Shown here: positions 44,290-53,613 of the stretch, one piece after another
How the letters are laid out: every line of letters begins with the position of its first letter
How positions within the stretch are numbered: the stretch's first letter is position 1
Assembly: GCA_004296455.1 (NCBI GenBank)
Contig: AP018280.1
Span: 5,878,794 to 5,942,793 of the forward strand
Length of the DNA stretch: 64,000 nucleotides
From: Calothrix sp. NIES-4101
GTDB lineage: Bacteria; Cyanobacteriota; Cyanobacteriia; Cyanobacteriales; Nostocaceae
Direction of reading: 5' to 3'
Position numbers and translations under genes: made by a program
The notes under the pieces: model-generated
Database searches by the model: none
What the model was told of the DNA's origin: nothing
What the model saw: the letters and a program-made list of their open reading frames with translations, nothing else

Positions 44290-44787
44290 ATGTCTGTGCC
44301 AGATATTCAAGCTGATGAAAGTAGTCAAATAAATAAAAAATCTTGGAAAATAAAATTACTCTATGATGGTGAATGCCCTTTGTGTGTACGTGAAGTAAAT
44401 TTCTTAAAAAGACGCGATGGTGGTAGAGGTTTAGTTGCTTTTGTAGATATTGCTGATATTAATTACAATCCAGAAGCAAATTCGGGAATTGATTTTGAAA
44501 CGGCAATGGGGAGAATTCATGCCATACTTGCCGATGGTTCTATTATTACAAACGTGGAAGTGTTTCGCCGCATATATGGAACTTTAGGAATGGGATGGGT
44601 TTATGCAATAACTAAGTTACCAATCATTGGTTTTATTGCTGAAAAAATATACGCTATTTGGGCAGATTTTCGACTTGCCCTGACAGGAAGAGAAGATTTA
44701 TCAACTATTATTGCTCAACGGCAAAAATTGAAAAATCAAGCAGAGTGCCCGGTTGACGGAGAAAATCAAAGTCGCTGTCGGATTTGA
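44290..44787 (+). CDS. DCC-type thiol-disulfide oxidoreductase (DUF393)
   Basis: 165 residues. KLLYDGECPLCVREVNFLKRRDGG near residue 30 is the DxxCxxC start of the DUF393/DCC family, followed by the GRIHAILADGS and VEVFRRIYGTLG blocks. The family is thioredoxin-like and is thought to act as thiol oxidoreductase. A hydrophobic stretch near YAITKLPIIGFIAEKIY may touch the membrane. Extra Cys at the C-terminus (ECPVDGENQSRCRI). ATG at 44290. Confidence 0.8.
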   Translation: MSVPDIQADESSQINKKSWKIKLLYDGECPLCVREVNFLKRRDGGRGLVAFVDIADINYNPEANSGIDFETAMGRIHAILADGSIITNVEVFRRIYGTLGMGWVYAITKLPIIGFIAEKIYAIWADFRLALTGREDLSTIIAQRQKLKNQAECPVDGENQSRCRI

Positions 44788-44923
44788 AATATAGACGCAG
44801 GTAGTAGCTGAAAAATATAGCTGAGTCTGGAATTTTCTCAGGAGAAAACTGAATTTATAGGGCAAATTTTAGTGAAATTTTCAGGAATGATAATTTAATA
44901 ACCGATAACTTTCGATTGGATTG

Positions 44924-44986
44924 GGAATGGTGGATTACGCTCCGCTAAAAGTACCCTGATTTTGTACTTTATTTAATCCACATTCC
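44924..44986. repeat. 63-bp nested inverted repeat
   Basis: GGAATGGTGGATTA (44924-44937) and TAATCCACATTCC (44974-44986) form the outer arms, AAAGTAC/GTACTTT the inner ones. AGGAATGTGGATTAAATAAA also occurs at 15607-15626, after the U32 gene. It lies 30 bp downstream of the minus-strand acyltransferase-like gene and could end its transcript; it may be a small dispersed element. Confidence 0.5.
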
Positions 44987-45015
44987 TAAGTTAAACCTTT
45001 ACCTCATCCTTTCAA

Positions 45016-46206
45016 TTAAATTTTAAGAAACCAACGTTGACGATACATGATCCAAGCAACACCTAACCATAATAACAAGGTGACAAAAGCAAATAAAAAT
45101 GAGCCGTTAACCCCACCAGCCCAAGATGCAAAGTAATCTTTATAGATTACGGTATAAGCATTTGGTGCTTCCTTTCCTGCGCCAATAATCGTTTTTGCCA
45201 TGACTTTAATCAGTAACACCGAAGCAACGAAAATTGCGATCGCATTCATGCCCATGACTTCAAATGGTTTTCCCCACTTTTTAATTAATCGTACTTCAAT
45301 CAATTCATAAAATGTGGCCAAAAATACTAATGCCCATCCTGTTGTGAATACTACATAGGAACTCGTCCACAATTTCTTATTAATTGGGAATATCCAACCC
45401 CAGGCAAAACCAACTATTAAGCAACCAACACCCACCAAAACTAAACCAACACTTGTCCTTGTTTTCAAGGGTTGACTGAGTATCCATTGTCCGGCAAAAT
45501 AACCAAACATGGTGCTGACTATAGCGGGAATTGTACTAAATAATCCTTCTGGATCACCCAAATTTTTGAAGCTGGCGTGTAAATGTGCCGATGGAATGAT
45601 GGAGCGGTCAATGAAAGCTGCTAGATTGGCACCAGGATTATTTACATCCAATATTCCTGCACCAAAACCAGGTACAGGGACATACATCATCGCCAACCAA
45701 TAACCTACCAATAACACACCTGCAAGTATCCACTGTCCTTGACGCGGCAAGGTTAAGGCAGCCAAAGATGCAAACAAATAACTTAAACTAATTCTTTGTA
45801 AAACCCCCATATAGCGGAGATTTTCTAAATTGAAAGTCCAAGGCCCCTTATTCCAGAAACCATTTAAAAATAAGCCTAAGGCAAATAAAATCAATGCTCG
45901 ACGAAAAATCTTACCATAGGGAGGGGTAGGTATGGAAAGACGAAAAGTTTCATGTTCGCCTTGTTTATCCTCTGTTACTTGAGCTTGCTTGGATTTAGTT
46001 TGGTCATATTTAGCAAATGAAAAAGCGATCGCAACCCCCACAATAAATAAAAAGAAGGGAAATACTAAATCTGCGAAAGTACAACCATTCCAATTCGCGT
46101 GTAGCAGTTGCGGGTAAACATCAGGCTCTGCCAGACTTGCCATATTAACGAGAATCATACCTGCGATCGTGAAACCGCGAAAAGCATCGAGTGAAGTTAA
46201 TCGCAT
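45016..46206 (-). CDS. HGSNAT-like membrane acyltransferase (DUF5009/DUF1624)
   Basis: 396 residues from ATG 46206. The start RLTSLDAFRGFTIAGMILVNMA is the hallmark of the heparan-alpha-glucosaminide N-acetyltransferase-like family (DUF5009), followed by about ten membrane helices, among them FPFFLFIVGVAIAFSFA, the catalytic-region segment LENLRYMGVLQRISLSYL and VFTTGWALVFLATFYELIEV. Members are thought to acetylate sugars across the membrane; the bacterial substrate is unknown. An internal hydrophilic loop (about residues 70-95, rich in K/Q/E) is variable. Confidence 0.82.
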   Translation of the reverse strand: MRLTSLDAFRGFTIAGMILVNMASLAEPDVYPQLLHANWNGCTFADLVFPFFLFIVGVAIAFSFAKYDQTKSKQAQVTEDKQGEHETFRLSIPTPPYGKIFRRALILFALGLFLNGFWNKGPWTFNLENLRYMGVLQRISLSYLFASLAALTLPRQGQWILAGVLLVGYWLAMMYVPVPGFGAGILDVNNPGANLAAFIDRSIIPSAHLHASFKNLGDPEGLFSTIPAIVSTMFGYFAGQWILSQPLKTRTSVGLVLVGVGCLIVGFAWGWIFPINKKLWTSSYVVFTTGWALVFLATFYELIEVRLIKKWGKPFEVMGMNAIAIFVASVLLIKVMAKTIIGAGKEAPNAYTVIYKDYFASWAGGVNGSFLFAFVTLLLWLGVAWIMYRQRWFLKI

Positions 46207-46432
46207 AAATATCAAATCTAAATGTATGGAGATTTATATCAAAGCAAAGCATCTATATCAAGTAGATTGATTGCTAGAGAATATAACCTACATCGGATTG
46301 ACGCTGATGTACAAGTTAAGTTTTGTAGAATCGCATTCAAAGGTAAAATTTTGTAAAGAAGAAGTTAGGAATTGGAATTTTAAACTCTGAATCCGAAACC
46401 AAAAATCTAAACCCAAAAATCTGCACAAAATT

Positions 46433-46891
46433 ATGGCAATCAAAATCGGAGATACAGCACCAGATTTCACCCTTCCCAGCCAAGATGGGACATCAGTGAG
46501 CCTCAAAAATTATCAAGGTAAATCAGTTGTCCTTTACTTTTACCCCAAAGATGACACACCTGGATGCACAGCCGAATCTTGTGCTTTTCGCGATCAGTAT
46601 GAAGTCTTTAAATCCGCAGGTGCAGAGGTAATCGGTGTTAGTGGTGACTCTCCTGAATCACATCAAAAATTTGCTACGAAATACCAGCTACCTTTTACAC
46701 TTTTGAGCGATAAAGGTGATAAAGTACGTAACCTTTATGGAGCAAAGACAATGATGGGTTTAGTTCCCGGCAGGATTACGTATGTAATTGGTAGTGATGG
46801 GAAAATTAAATATATCTTTGATTCAATGTTTAATTTCAAGGGACATGTTGAAGAAGCATTGAAGGTATTACAAGGAATGCAATCAGTGTAA
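46433..46891 (+). CDS. bcp: Thioredoxin-dependent peroxiredoxin, PrxQ/BCP type
   Basis: 152 residues. GDTAPDFTLPSQDG at the start and FYPKDDTPGCTAESCAFRD near residue 40, with the peroxidatic Cys and, five residues on, the resolving Cys typical of the alpha-type BCP/PrxQ. Reduces H2O2 and organic peroxides using thioredoxin in the cytosol. ATG at 46433, followed 63 bp later by a VOC protein gene. Confidence 0.92.
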   Translation: MAIKIGDTAPDFTLPSQDGTSVSLKNYQGKSVVLYFYPKDDTPGCTAESCAFRDQYEVFKSAGAEVIGVSGDSPESHQKFATKYQLPFTLLSDKGDKVRNLYGAKTMMGLVPGRITYVIGSDGKIKYIFDSMFNFKGHVEEALKVLQGMQSV

Positions 46892-46954
46892 AGATAAAAT
46901 GTAGATAATATTTCTGGTATTCGGAGATGTTTATTAGATGAGATCAATACTGCC

Positions 46955-47377
46955 ATGAGTGATATTGGACTGACTCACATCGCGCTCCCTGTCTCAGATG
47001 TTGAGCGGAGTATCGAGTTTTATTCCACCTATGCAGCAATGCAGGTGGTTCATCGCCGCATTGATGCAGAAACGGGTGTCGCTGTTGTGTGGCTGTGCGA
47101 TCGCACTCGTCCTTTTGTCATTGTTTTGATTCAAACGGACTCAGTCTATCCTGTGCTATCTCCCCTTGCACATCTGGGGGTGGGTTGCAAAAGTCGCGAA
47201 TACATGGATGCTCTTTGTGAAAGGGCACAACGGGAAGGTGTACTAGTTCAGGAACAGCAAGATTCTGGATACCCGATTGGGTATTGGGCTTTTTTGCGCG
47301 ACCCAGATGGGCACACACTAGAACTATCCTATGGACAGGAGATCGGATTGGCAGTGGAAAACAGCCCAAAACAATAG
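46955..47377 (+). CDS. VOC-family protein (glyoxalase/dioxygenase-like)
   Basis: 140 residues, a single VOC domain with two beta-alpha-beta-beta-beta modules: THIALPVSDVERSIEFYSTYAAM at the start with the first metal-ligand His, RPFVIVLIQ in the middle, HLGVGCKSREYMDAL and FLRDPDGHTLELSYGQE at the end with the classic Glu ligand. Could be a glyoxalase or a small-molecule-resistance protein; substrate unknown. Confidence 0.8.
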   Translation: MSDIGLTHIALPVSDVERSIEFYSTYAAMQVVHRRIDAETGVAVVWLCDRTRPFVIVLIQTDSVYPVLSPLAHLGVGCKSREYMDALCERAQREGVLVQEQQDSGYPIGYWAFLRDPDGHTLELSYGQEIGLAVENSPKQ

Positions 47378-47481
47378 CTTGTTGTGTGAGGTAATTGCGA
47401 TCGCGCATCAATTCACTTTAACTACACAACAAATCTACACACAACAAATCTTGTCGCCTATTATCGGCTAAAGGAATCAGT

Positions 47482-47504
47482 AAAGACGTGAGCTAGTCTT
47501 TTTT
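47482..47504 (+). terminator. Terminator after the VOC gene
   Basis: AAAGAC (47482-47487) and GTCTTT (47496-47501) form a short stem followed by TTTT. It lies 105 bp after the VOC gene and just past the end of the convergent lrtA gene. Confidence 0.45.
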
Positions 47505-47537
47505 CTGAGGACTGGCATCGCGCCTTTACATGAAATA

Positions 47538-48206
47538 TTACTTATTATTAACCTTCTCTGGCATCACAATATTATTGTGATTTGCCCTGGAATTTTTGCT
47601 ATTCCCGTGAGAATTTCCGTTGCCATTGTTATTCTTACGGGGTTGAATTACGCCATAACCACCGTGGTTGCGTTCGTAAATAACGTTGATTTCTCCAGTG
47701 TCGATATTATGGAACATATAGAAATCATGTCCAACCATTTGCAACTGATCTAAAGCGTCACTCATAGTCATTGGCGGCATCGCAAAATATTTAGTACGAA
47801 CTACCTCCTCTGGTAATTCAGGAGTGCGATCGCCGATTAAGTCGGGTACCACTTCTGCTGTGGTTTCGACTGCGGTTTCCTCAACAACTGGAAGATTACT
47901 TTTCTTATTTTGCAGTCTTTCTTTATATTTCCGTAATTGACGTGAAATCTTATCTGCAACCAAATCTATACTTGCGTATAGGTTCTCGCTACTCTCCTCA
48001 GCCCGAATGACATTTTTATTGGCATAAATTGTCACTTCCGCAGCTTGCTTAGGGTTAATTCGGGGATTGCGAGCTACGCTTAAATGGACATCCACTTCGT
48101 TTGTTATATTCTGAAAGTGACTTACCGCCTTCTCAATTTTATGTTGCACGTATTCTCTGATTGCATCGGTAATCTCTATATTTTTGCCGTGGATGACAAG
48201 CTTCAT
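47538..48206 (-). CDS. lrtA: Ribosome hibernation factor, long HPF (LrtA)
   Basis: 222 residues. N-terminal ribosome-binding domain ([30 protein letters not shown], then [10 protein letters not shown] and [21 protein letters not shown]), a linker, and the C-terminal dimerisation domain ([18 protein letters not shown]...[28 protein letters not shown]), so it is the long form that makes 100S ribosomes. The end is an unusual Asn-rich tail of about 30 residues ([21 protein letters not shown]). ATG at 48206 with a GGGAGAG RBS. In other cyanobacteria lrtA is a light-repressed transcript with a long 5' leader. Confidence 0.92.
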   Translation of the reverse strand: MKLVIHGKNIEITDAIREYVQHKIEKAVSHFQNITNEVDVHLSVARNPRINPKQAAEVTIYANKNVIRAEESSENLYASIDLVADKISRQLRKYKERLQNKKSNLPVVEETAVETTAEVVPDLIGDRTPELPEEVVRTKYFAMPPMTMSDALDQLQMVGHDFYMFHNIDTGEINVIYERNHGGYGVIQPRKNNNGNGNSHGNSKNSRANHNNIVMPEKVNNK

Positions 48207-48847
48207 GTAAACTCTCCCGCTCAGTTTTTACTTGAGTTGAATAATACAAAGTCGCGGTGAGGATCATACTACCGCCAAAAGAAATCCAAATCGATTGTCA
48301 GTACTGTTTTTAGCCAGAATTGAAGCACTTTAATTCAAATTTATAAATTTAAGTACTTTAAGTTTCACCACATGAATCCAACTTCTATTGATCTTCTGTT
48401 CTAGACTGCTTCGCTATCAAAACTCTGCGGTATTCCCAAAGACATGCAGGGTAAATCTTGGAGCTAGTTGAGAAAAATCTGATTAAATAAAGCTTTTCTA
48501 ATCCTCCTTTGAAGTAACTGGCTTTTTGATTCAGTTTGGACGCAAAATCAGAAAACTGGAAAATTTGACAAGTTTTTGTTAGAAGTTTTATTCAATATGG
48601 TTTACGAACAATTGATTCGGCATCACCAGCCAGTACATTCGTTCTTTTTCTTGGCGTGATGTATGTGGCAGAGAAATCCTCCCAACACCGTTACCATTGA
48701 GGTTATATATTCAAACTAGCATTTTGTATTTTACAAAACCCTAACTCTTGACTTTCCTTTACAATCTTTTGCACAGCTTGACATTTATTGAATGAAAGTC
48801 AGTATTTGTAAACACTTCGTTTTGATTGAAAATAGTTGAAATTGGCG
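48207..48847. other. Long spacer between divergent lrtA and lipB
   Basis: About 640 bp. The lrtA side probably holds a long leader, as known for this gene; AATTTATAAATTTAAGTACTTTAAG near 48340-48365 contains short inverted repeats. No ORF or RNA gene recognised. Confidence 0.4.
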
Positions 48848-49531
48848 ATGATTCCCGATAATTTAATCAACATTTATTCTTGTTCGTTATATAACCAGAA
48901 AACAATGCGATATTTAGAGGCGCTAAATTGGCAAAGGAGACTTTTGCAAGAACGGATTGCTAATCCTAATTTGGAAGATATATTAATATTGGTTGAGCAT
49001 CCGCCTGTATATACTTTAGGGCAAGGAGCTAACACGGAATTTTTGAAATACGACCCTGAAAATACGGAATTTGAAACATATCGTATCGAACGAGGTGGTG
49101 AAGTTACGTATCATTGTCCTGGTCAAATTGTTGGGTATCCAATTTTAAATCTGCATCGTTATCATCAGGATTTACACTGGTATTTACGTCAATTAGAAGA
49201 GGTGTTAATTAGAGTACTTAAAACTTACGGAATTATCGGAAATCGCATGGCTGGGTTTACAGGAGTTTGGGTAGAAGGAAGAAAAGTTGCAGCCATAGGG
49301 ATTAAAGTGAAGCGATGGATTACCATGCATGGCTTTGCTTTGAATGTATGTCCCGATATGAGTGGATTCGCAAGAATTATCCCTTGCGGGATTGCAGATA
49401 AACCCGTCGCTTGTTTAGCAGAATGGATACCGGATATAAATTGTGAAGAAGTGCGATCGCGAATAGCTGAGTGTTTTGCTGAAGTCTTTAATGTTAAGTT
49501 AATTGATGTGGTATATGGGCAAAACTCATAA
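48848..49531 (+). CDS. lipB: Octanoyl-[ACP]:protein N-octanoyltransferase
   Basis: 227 residues from ATG 48848 (a TTG at 48836 is in frame). [14 protein letters not shown], the family signature [40 protein letters not shown] (catalytic Lys) and [14 protein letters not shown] (catalytic Cys) all present. It moves octanoate from ACP to lipoyl domains, the first step of lipoylation; LipA would complete it. Cytosolic, monocistronic. Confidence 0.93.
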   Translation: MIPDNLINIYSCSLYNQKTMRYLEALNWQRRLLQERIANPNLEDILILVEHPPVYTLGQGANTEFLKYDPENTEFETYRIERGGEVTYHCPGQIVGYPILNLHRYHQDLHWYLRQLEEVLIRVLKTYGIIGNRMAGFTGVWVEGRKVAAIGIKVKRWITMHGFALNVCPDMSGFARIIPCGIADKPVACLAEWIPDINCEEVRSRIAECFAEVFNVKLIDVVYGQNS

Positions 49532-50011
49532 AAAGCTCTTTACAAAAGATTAAATATATATAAATGAATGTTCCGAAATTATCTCATTGTATTTAATCTA
49601 AAAGGTGAAAAAATATTGACAGCAGCAATCAACAAAAATACTATGTTTGGAATCAAAAATAGGGTTTTATGGATGTAAAACTATTTTCTGTGTCTATATT
49701 TTAGTTAGGGATATGCAAGTAAGCGTATCACAGGAATCAGGATAATAGAGAAAGTACATAATTGAATATTCAAGCCCCATGTCCTAGAATTATTACAACA
49801 GTGTAATTACTGATTTTTTCTGTAAATGCTGACATGTTTAGAGTATTCCCAAAAAATAAATTTCCGGTTTGAGAATCATAAATCAGGAATTGTTAAATAA
49901 GTACAACTAAATAATTATGAAAAAATTTAGATAATTTATAGATAAATACATTTATACAGCATGACTAACTTATTATCCACATCAGTTACCAAATAAGTGG
50001 AGTGAGAATTT
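49532..50011. other. AT-rich spacer
   Basis: About 480 bp, no gene or RNA seen. GGAGTGAG near 50000 probably serves as the RBS of the next small gene. Confidence 0.4.
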
Positions 50012-50227
50012 ATGAATCTAAATAAGCAAGCAAACCATGCGCCACCAATTGCGCCCCTAAAAGAACGTGATTGGAAGGAACTTCTATCACTGTTTGACAG
50101 ACAAGACAGTGATGCTATTGAAGCGGATGTTGTGAATAAATTAAATATGTTGTACCCTGAACCATCATGGGATGAAGAGTTATCTTTTGAGCAAGAAATA
50201 TATGATTTTTTAGAGGAATATTTATAG
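50012..50227 (+). CDS. Small acidic hypothetical protein, 71 aa
   Basis: ATG at 50012, GGAGTGAG about ten bases upstream. The product is hydrophilic, with LKERDWKELLSLFDRQDSDAIEADVV in the middle and an acidic end (YPEPSWDEELSFEQEIYDFLEEYL). The protein looks like a small helical inhibitor or adaptor, but I do not recognise it. It precedes nuiA by 267 bp. Confidence 0.5.
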   Translation: MNLNKQANHAPPIAPLKERDWKELLSLFDRQDSDAIEADVVNKLNMLYPEPSWDEELSFEQEIYDFLEEYL

Positions 50228-50494
50228 AAATAAGGCACAGGAAAAAGTTCAAGAGAAATATTTACTAATGCTTTTTCATTACTTAGAAGATATGTATAAA
50301 GTAAATCTGAAGACTAAAGAAATCAGTTTTTTGAGATTTAAATATCGAGTATCTTCTGACTTTTTGACGAGAAAGTAACTCTTTCACTATGCCACTATCC
50401 TTAATCTTTACTTTATAAATAGTCTCTTAGTCTTATTTTTACTTAAAAATCAATCTGTTGGAGATTTCTCATACTTGTAGAAACAAGATAAATT

Positions 50495-50920
50495 ATGTCC
50501 GAATCAAAGAGTGACTCAAACCAAATCTTACTGGAAAAACTCAAACAAGCGTGCGATCGCTTATTATTTATAAGTGAGTCTGAATACCCTTGGGAAGTAT
50601 TTCTCTGGGAATTTGCAGGAGATAAACCAGAAATCAACTCAGATTTAATTTTCAAAAAAACTGGGAAATCAGCTAATAATAAAATTGAATTTATAGATAT
50701 TGATTCATTATTTGCAATAGCGACTCTAGAACAAAGTTGGCATGGAGCAGCAGAAAAATCAACAGTGAACAGATATCAAAATCTAGTTACATTGCTCAAG
50801 GAAAATCTGAAGGATATCAAAGTTGCTCGTATCGGTGAAATTGAAATAGATATTTACATCTTAGGAAAAACTTCATCTAATGATGTTGCGGGACTGTTCA
50901 CAAAAGTAATTGAAACTTGA
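50495..50920 (+). CDS. nuiA: Nuclease A inhibitor NuiA
   Basis: 141 residues, clearly like Anabaena NuiA: EKLKQACDRLLFISESEYPWEVFLWE at the start, IDIDSLFAIATLEQSWHGA in the middle, VARIGEIEIDIYILGKTSSNDVAGLFTKVIET at the end. In the known complex a Glu in the N-terminal region contacts the nuclease DRGH Arg and the C-terminal Thr contacts the active-site metal; the ESEYP segment and the terminal Glu-Thr are both kept here. It protects the cell from its own secreted nuclease. Convergent with nucA (26-bp gap). Confidence 0.9.
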   Translation: MSESKSDSNQILLEKLKQACDRLLFISESEYPWEVFLWEFAGDKPEINSDLIFKKTGKSANNKIEFIDIDSLFAIATLEQSWHGAAEKSTVNRYQNLVTLLKENLKDIKVARIGEIEIDIYILGKTSSNDVAGLFTKVIET

Positions 50921-50946
50921 AAAAATAACTAAATATTATTGATTTT

Positions 50947-51771
50947 CTAACGTTTACGCAAATTTACAGTATTATCAACTTTTGCCTCAATTACCTTTTG
51001 AACTGAAGTATTTACATAATTGAGAAAATCATAACCTGTTTTTTTCTCTAACTCATCAACAGTAGTTAAATACTGACTCCAATGGCTTTCTTTGTTCCCA
51101 TTATAATTAGGAGTATCAACTGCAATCACTCTTGTAGACTCATTAATATCATCTACATTTTTACCAGGTTCACTGACAACAATTATCTTAAAAACTCGCT
51201 CTGGAACCGCAACTTTTTCTTTGCCAATTGTTCCTTGCTGTCCATATCCACCAGCTATTATATATATTTCTTTACCAGCATTTGCTAGTGTCCTCGTGTA
51301 ACTTTCCAATTCAGCCCAATAACCTTGATTATTATCAGGCGCTTGAGGAATAATATTTGTCATTAAAAAAGTTGCAGCATTGTCTTCTGGATTATTACTC
51401 CTGTCGGCGGAAGGTGTCATGTGCCCTTTATCATAGCCGCTACGAGTATAGTCATTAGGAACCACACGATACCATTCTTGAGGTAAAGTATCATCTGGTC
51501 TAAAATTATTTGATCTTGGAGCATTGCCTAACCAAGATTTATTTAATTGCCAACTTACCCAATTAGGAATTCCTTTGTGGCGATTGTAAGAAAGTGCGTA
51601 CTGTTTTTTAATAATTAGGTAATTATTATCATCATCTGTAGCAGCATTACTGGGATTACCTAATATTAAATGTATGCTATCCGATTTTTGAGGTGCAGTT
51701 AAGGAGCATCCAGATGTGAATATTAGTAATATAGCAATCGTTAAAATACAAGCTTTTCTCAAGTTCAACAT
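50947..51771 (-). CDS. nucA: Sugar-non-specific DNA/RNA endonuclease NucA
   Basis: 274 residues. A lipoprotein-like signal (TIAILLIFTSGCSL, lipobox TSGC) exports it. Beta-beta-alpha-metal motif: RSGYDKGHMTPSADRSNNPEDNAATFLMTN, where the usual DRGH is DKGH (Arg to Lys, same charge). Asn in MTNIIPQ is a likely metal ligand. The last third (VIAVDTPNYNG..., VDELEKKTGYDFLNYV) matches Anabaena NucA. It degrades external nucleic acids. The adjacent convergent nuiA encodes its inhibitor. The conserved Lys replacement probably keeps activity, but this is inference. Confidence 0.9.
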   Translation of the reverse strand: MLNLRKACILTIAILLIFTSGCSLTAPQKSDSIHLILGNPSNAATDDDNNYLIIKKQYALSYNRHKGIPNWVSWQLNKSWLGNAPRSNNFRPDDTLPQEWYRVVPNDYTRSGYDKGHMTPSADRSNNPEDNAATFLMTNIIPQAPDNNQGYWAELESYTRTLANAGKEIYIIAGGYGQQGTIGKEKVAVPERVFKIIVVSEPGKNVDDINESTRVIAVDTPNYNGNKESHWSQYLTTVDELEKKTGYDFLNYVNTSVQKVIEAKVDNTVNLRKR

Positions 51772-51901
51772 AAAAGAATCATATATCTATCGCTGGCATC
51801 AGCGTGCTTCTCTGGGGTAGACACAGAAGTGATTAGCATGTCCCTAACCTACAGGAATAGCTGAACCCCAGAGACATATCGCCCTGCTGAATCGCAAATT
51901 T

Positions 51902-51945
51902 TTAACGCCCTAACCAAATCTTAATGTAATCAAGGAGACTAGAGC
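51902..51945 (-). pseudogene. Detached 3' end of the exoD-like gene
   Basis: After removal of the insertion sequence (51946-53624) and one copy of the 9-bp duplication, the exoD-like frame continues here: after GGSS it reads LLDYIKIWLGR and stops at TAA (51904-51902). It is cut off from its gene by the element. Confidence 0.8.
51937..51945. repeat. 9-bp target-site duplication, left copy
   Basis: GACTAGAGC, identical to 53625-53633 on the other side of the insertion sequence. Confidence 0.85.
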
Positions 51946-51983
51946 TAGGCTGTTGACTCTGTGCCTTTTGACATGGTAAAAGT

Positions 51984-53285
51984 TCATGCACTTTTAATGT
52001 CGTCACAATCCCCTGAAAACAACGTTTTTCGTTTTGATAGTGTGGATTGACCAAAAACTTCAGATAGCCATGCTTCAACGTCTGAAAAACTAATTGTTTC
52101 AAGTGCGTTTTTAATCAAAGCTGTCGTCAGATTCATAGTAGATAAACAGATGGTTAGCAGCATCTGACCCATTTCTTTAAATGGACAGCGCGCGGAAAAT
52201 TGCTTATATTTTCCAAACAATGACTCAATCACATCAGAAGTAGCTAAAAAAGTAGATTGGTTTTTAATTTTTCGGCATTGAACAGACAAATAACCCAAAA
52301 TACTTTGTTGAAGTTTCTGGAGAGAATTATCATCAAATATAACTTTATTTTGTTCAAAAAAATCGAGAGTTTTATGACTAATTCCTGATTGTTTGAGTTG
52401 AGTTTCAACACCTCGTGTGAGTGACACCATTTGGTTCCATTGAATTAGGTCTGATTCGTAGTCAACTAACCATCCCAATTTATCTACTATTTTCTGAGTA
52501 ATCAGCGAAGGGTCAGAATCTGGCATTAATTTAATTAAAGTGTCTGGAGAAGAATTTAGTAATTTAATCCCCCAATTTGTCAACCTTTCTACATTAAAAA
52601 AACGACATTGAGAACGTTGTGTTGGAGGAGATAAAAATGATAAATCTGTTTGTTGTAATTTTTGTCTGCTGATATTACATTTTTGAATAAATGACTGATA
52701 TCTCTCATCCGAATCTAGCTGGTATTTTAAAAGTAAAGCCATTGCATGAGTCACATCATGGGTATAGATAATATCTGGGTGATTTTGCTGGTATAGCTTG
52801 ATTCCACGAGCTAGGTCGCTACCATTGTCCGCTACTATTTGTACTGGTACGCCGACTTTTTGACTGATTTTTTCTAGTTTTGATTCTATAATCTCTCCTT
52901 TCGTAGAATCCATAATTTCTAATCCGAAAATTTTCACGTCTTCATGCGCCAACCCTCTTTTCTGCTTCATCACATTTTCTTCAATATGCTGCTGTGAAAC
53001 GCCTAAAATTACCAACGCTTTTTGTTTCCCTAATTCTAATGTCAAATCGACAATAAATATCCAATCATCACGATATTCTTTCTCTTTTGTCAATTCATAT
53101 ATTCCAATCCGAGCCAACCACTTTCTCACACAACTGAAACTTGGAGTTGCCTGCTCTTCATAATTATTAAACAACTCAAATACTTTTTCTACTCCTCTAA
53201 AACTGATACCACATTCAATTAAAAGTAAGAGTGCTTGCTGAATTATTTTGGCATCATAATGATGACCCTTCACATTTAATTCCAT
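51984..53285 (-). CDS. DDE-type transposase of the insertion sequence
   Basis: 433 residues. The N-terminal part (AKIIQQALLLLIECGISFRGVEKVFE, CVRKWLARIGI) looks like a helix-turn-helix region. Catalytic triad candidates are Asp80 (DWIFIVDLTLELG), Asp153 (QIVADNGSDLARG) and Glu354 (SDVIESLFGKYKQF). YTHDVTHAMALLLK is also typical of transposases of this kind. ATG at 53285, five bases after the stop of the small upstream ORF, so translation is probably coupled. It looks intact. Confidence 0.85.
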   Translation of the reverse strand: MELNVKGHHYDAKIIQQALLLLIECGISFRGVEKVFELFNNYEEQATPSFSCVRKWLARIGIYELTKEKEYRDDWIFIVDLTLELGKQKALVILGVSQQHIEENVMKQKRGLAHEDVKIFGLEIMDSTKGEIIESKLEKISQKVGVPVQIVADNGSDLARGIKLYQQNHPDIIYTHDVTHAMALLLKYQLDSDERYQSFIQKCNISRQKLQQTDLSFLSPPTQRSQCRFFNVERLTNWGIKLLNSSPDTLIKLMPDSDPSLITQKIVDKLGWLVDYESDLIQWNQMVSLTRGVETQLKQSGISHKTLDFFEQNKVIFDDNSLQKLQQSILGYLSVQCRKIKNQSTFLATSDVIESLFGKYKQFSARCPFKEMGQMLLTICLSTMNLTTALIKNALETISFSDVEAWLSEVFGQSTLSKRKTLFSGDCDDIKSA

Positions 53286-53290
53286 AGCTT

Positions 53291-53542
53291 CTATGATTTC
53301 TGCTTCGACTTGAATTTCCTCTTTTTTTCGTCTAAATCTCCTTCAATGTTTAACTCTTTTAGTTTTGACTCTGCCATCAACGCGCGATTTTTCCATTCTT
53401 CTCTTGAATCTAATAGATCTCTAACCTTGATTTCTAAGGCTCTAATCTTTTTTTGTTTTAATAGTGCTTTTTCTTTCCAGTTATCTCGACCTTTCTGAAA
53501 CAAACGTGCTAATCTACTAACTGGGCTTTTAAACTCCTGCAT
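53291..53542 (-). CDS. Small coiled-coil protein of the insertion sequence, 83 aa
   Basis: A strongly charged helical protein: KGRDNWKEKALLKQKKIRALEIKVRDLLDSREEW, rich in K/E/R with heptad-like hydrophobics, ending KKRKFKSKQKS. It lies in the element upstream of the transposase and in another frame; the short distance suggests an accessory DNA-binding or regulatory protein. Confidence 0.7.
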   Translation of the reverse strand: MQEFKSPVSRLARLFQKGRDNWKEKALLKQKKIRALEIKVRDLLDSREEWKNRALMAESKLKELNIEGDLDEKKRKFKSKQKS

Positions 53543-53613
53543 GGGCTTTGAATGTGCTAAGTATTAACGACACTATTATTGTATGAAGCAATGGTGCCTT
53601 AAAACCAACAAAG

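Noticed and set aside
50280-50390. 36-codon frame between the 71-aa gene and nuiA
   Set aside because: No RBS and no motif; too short to support.
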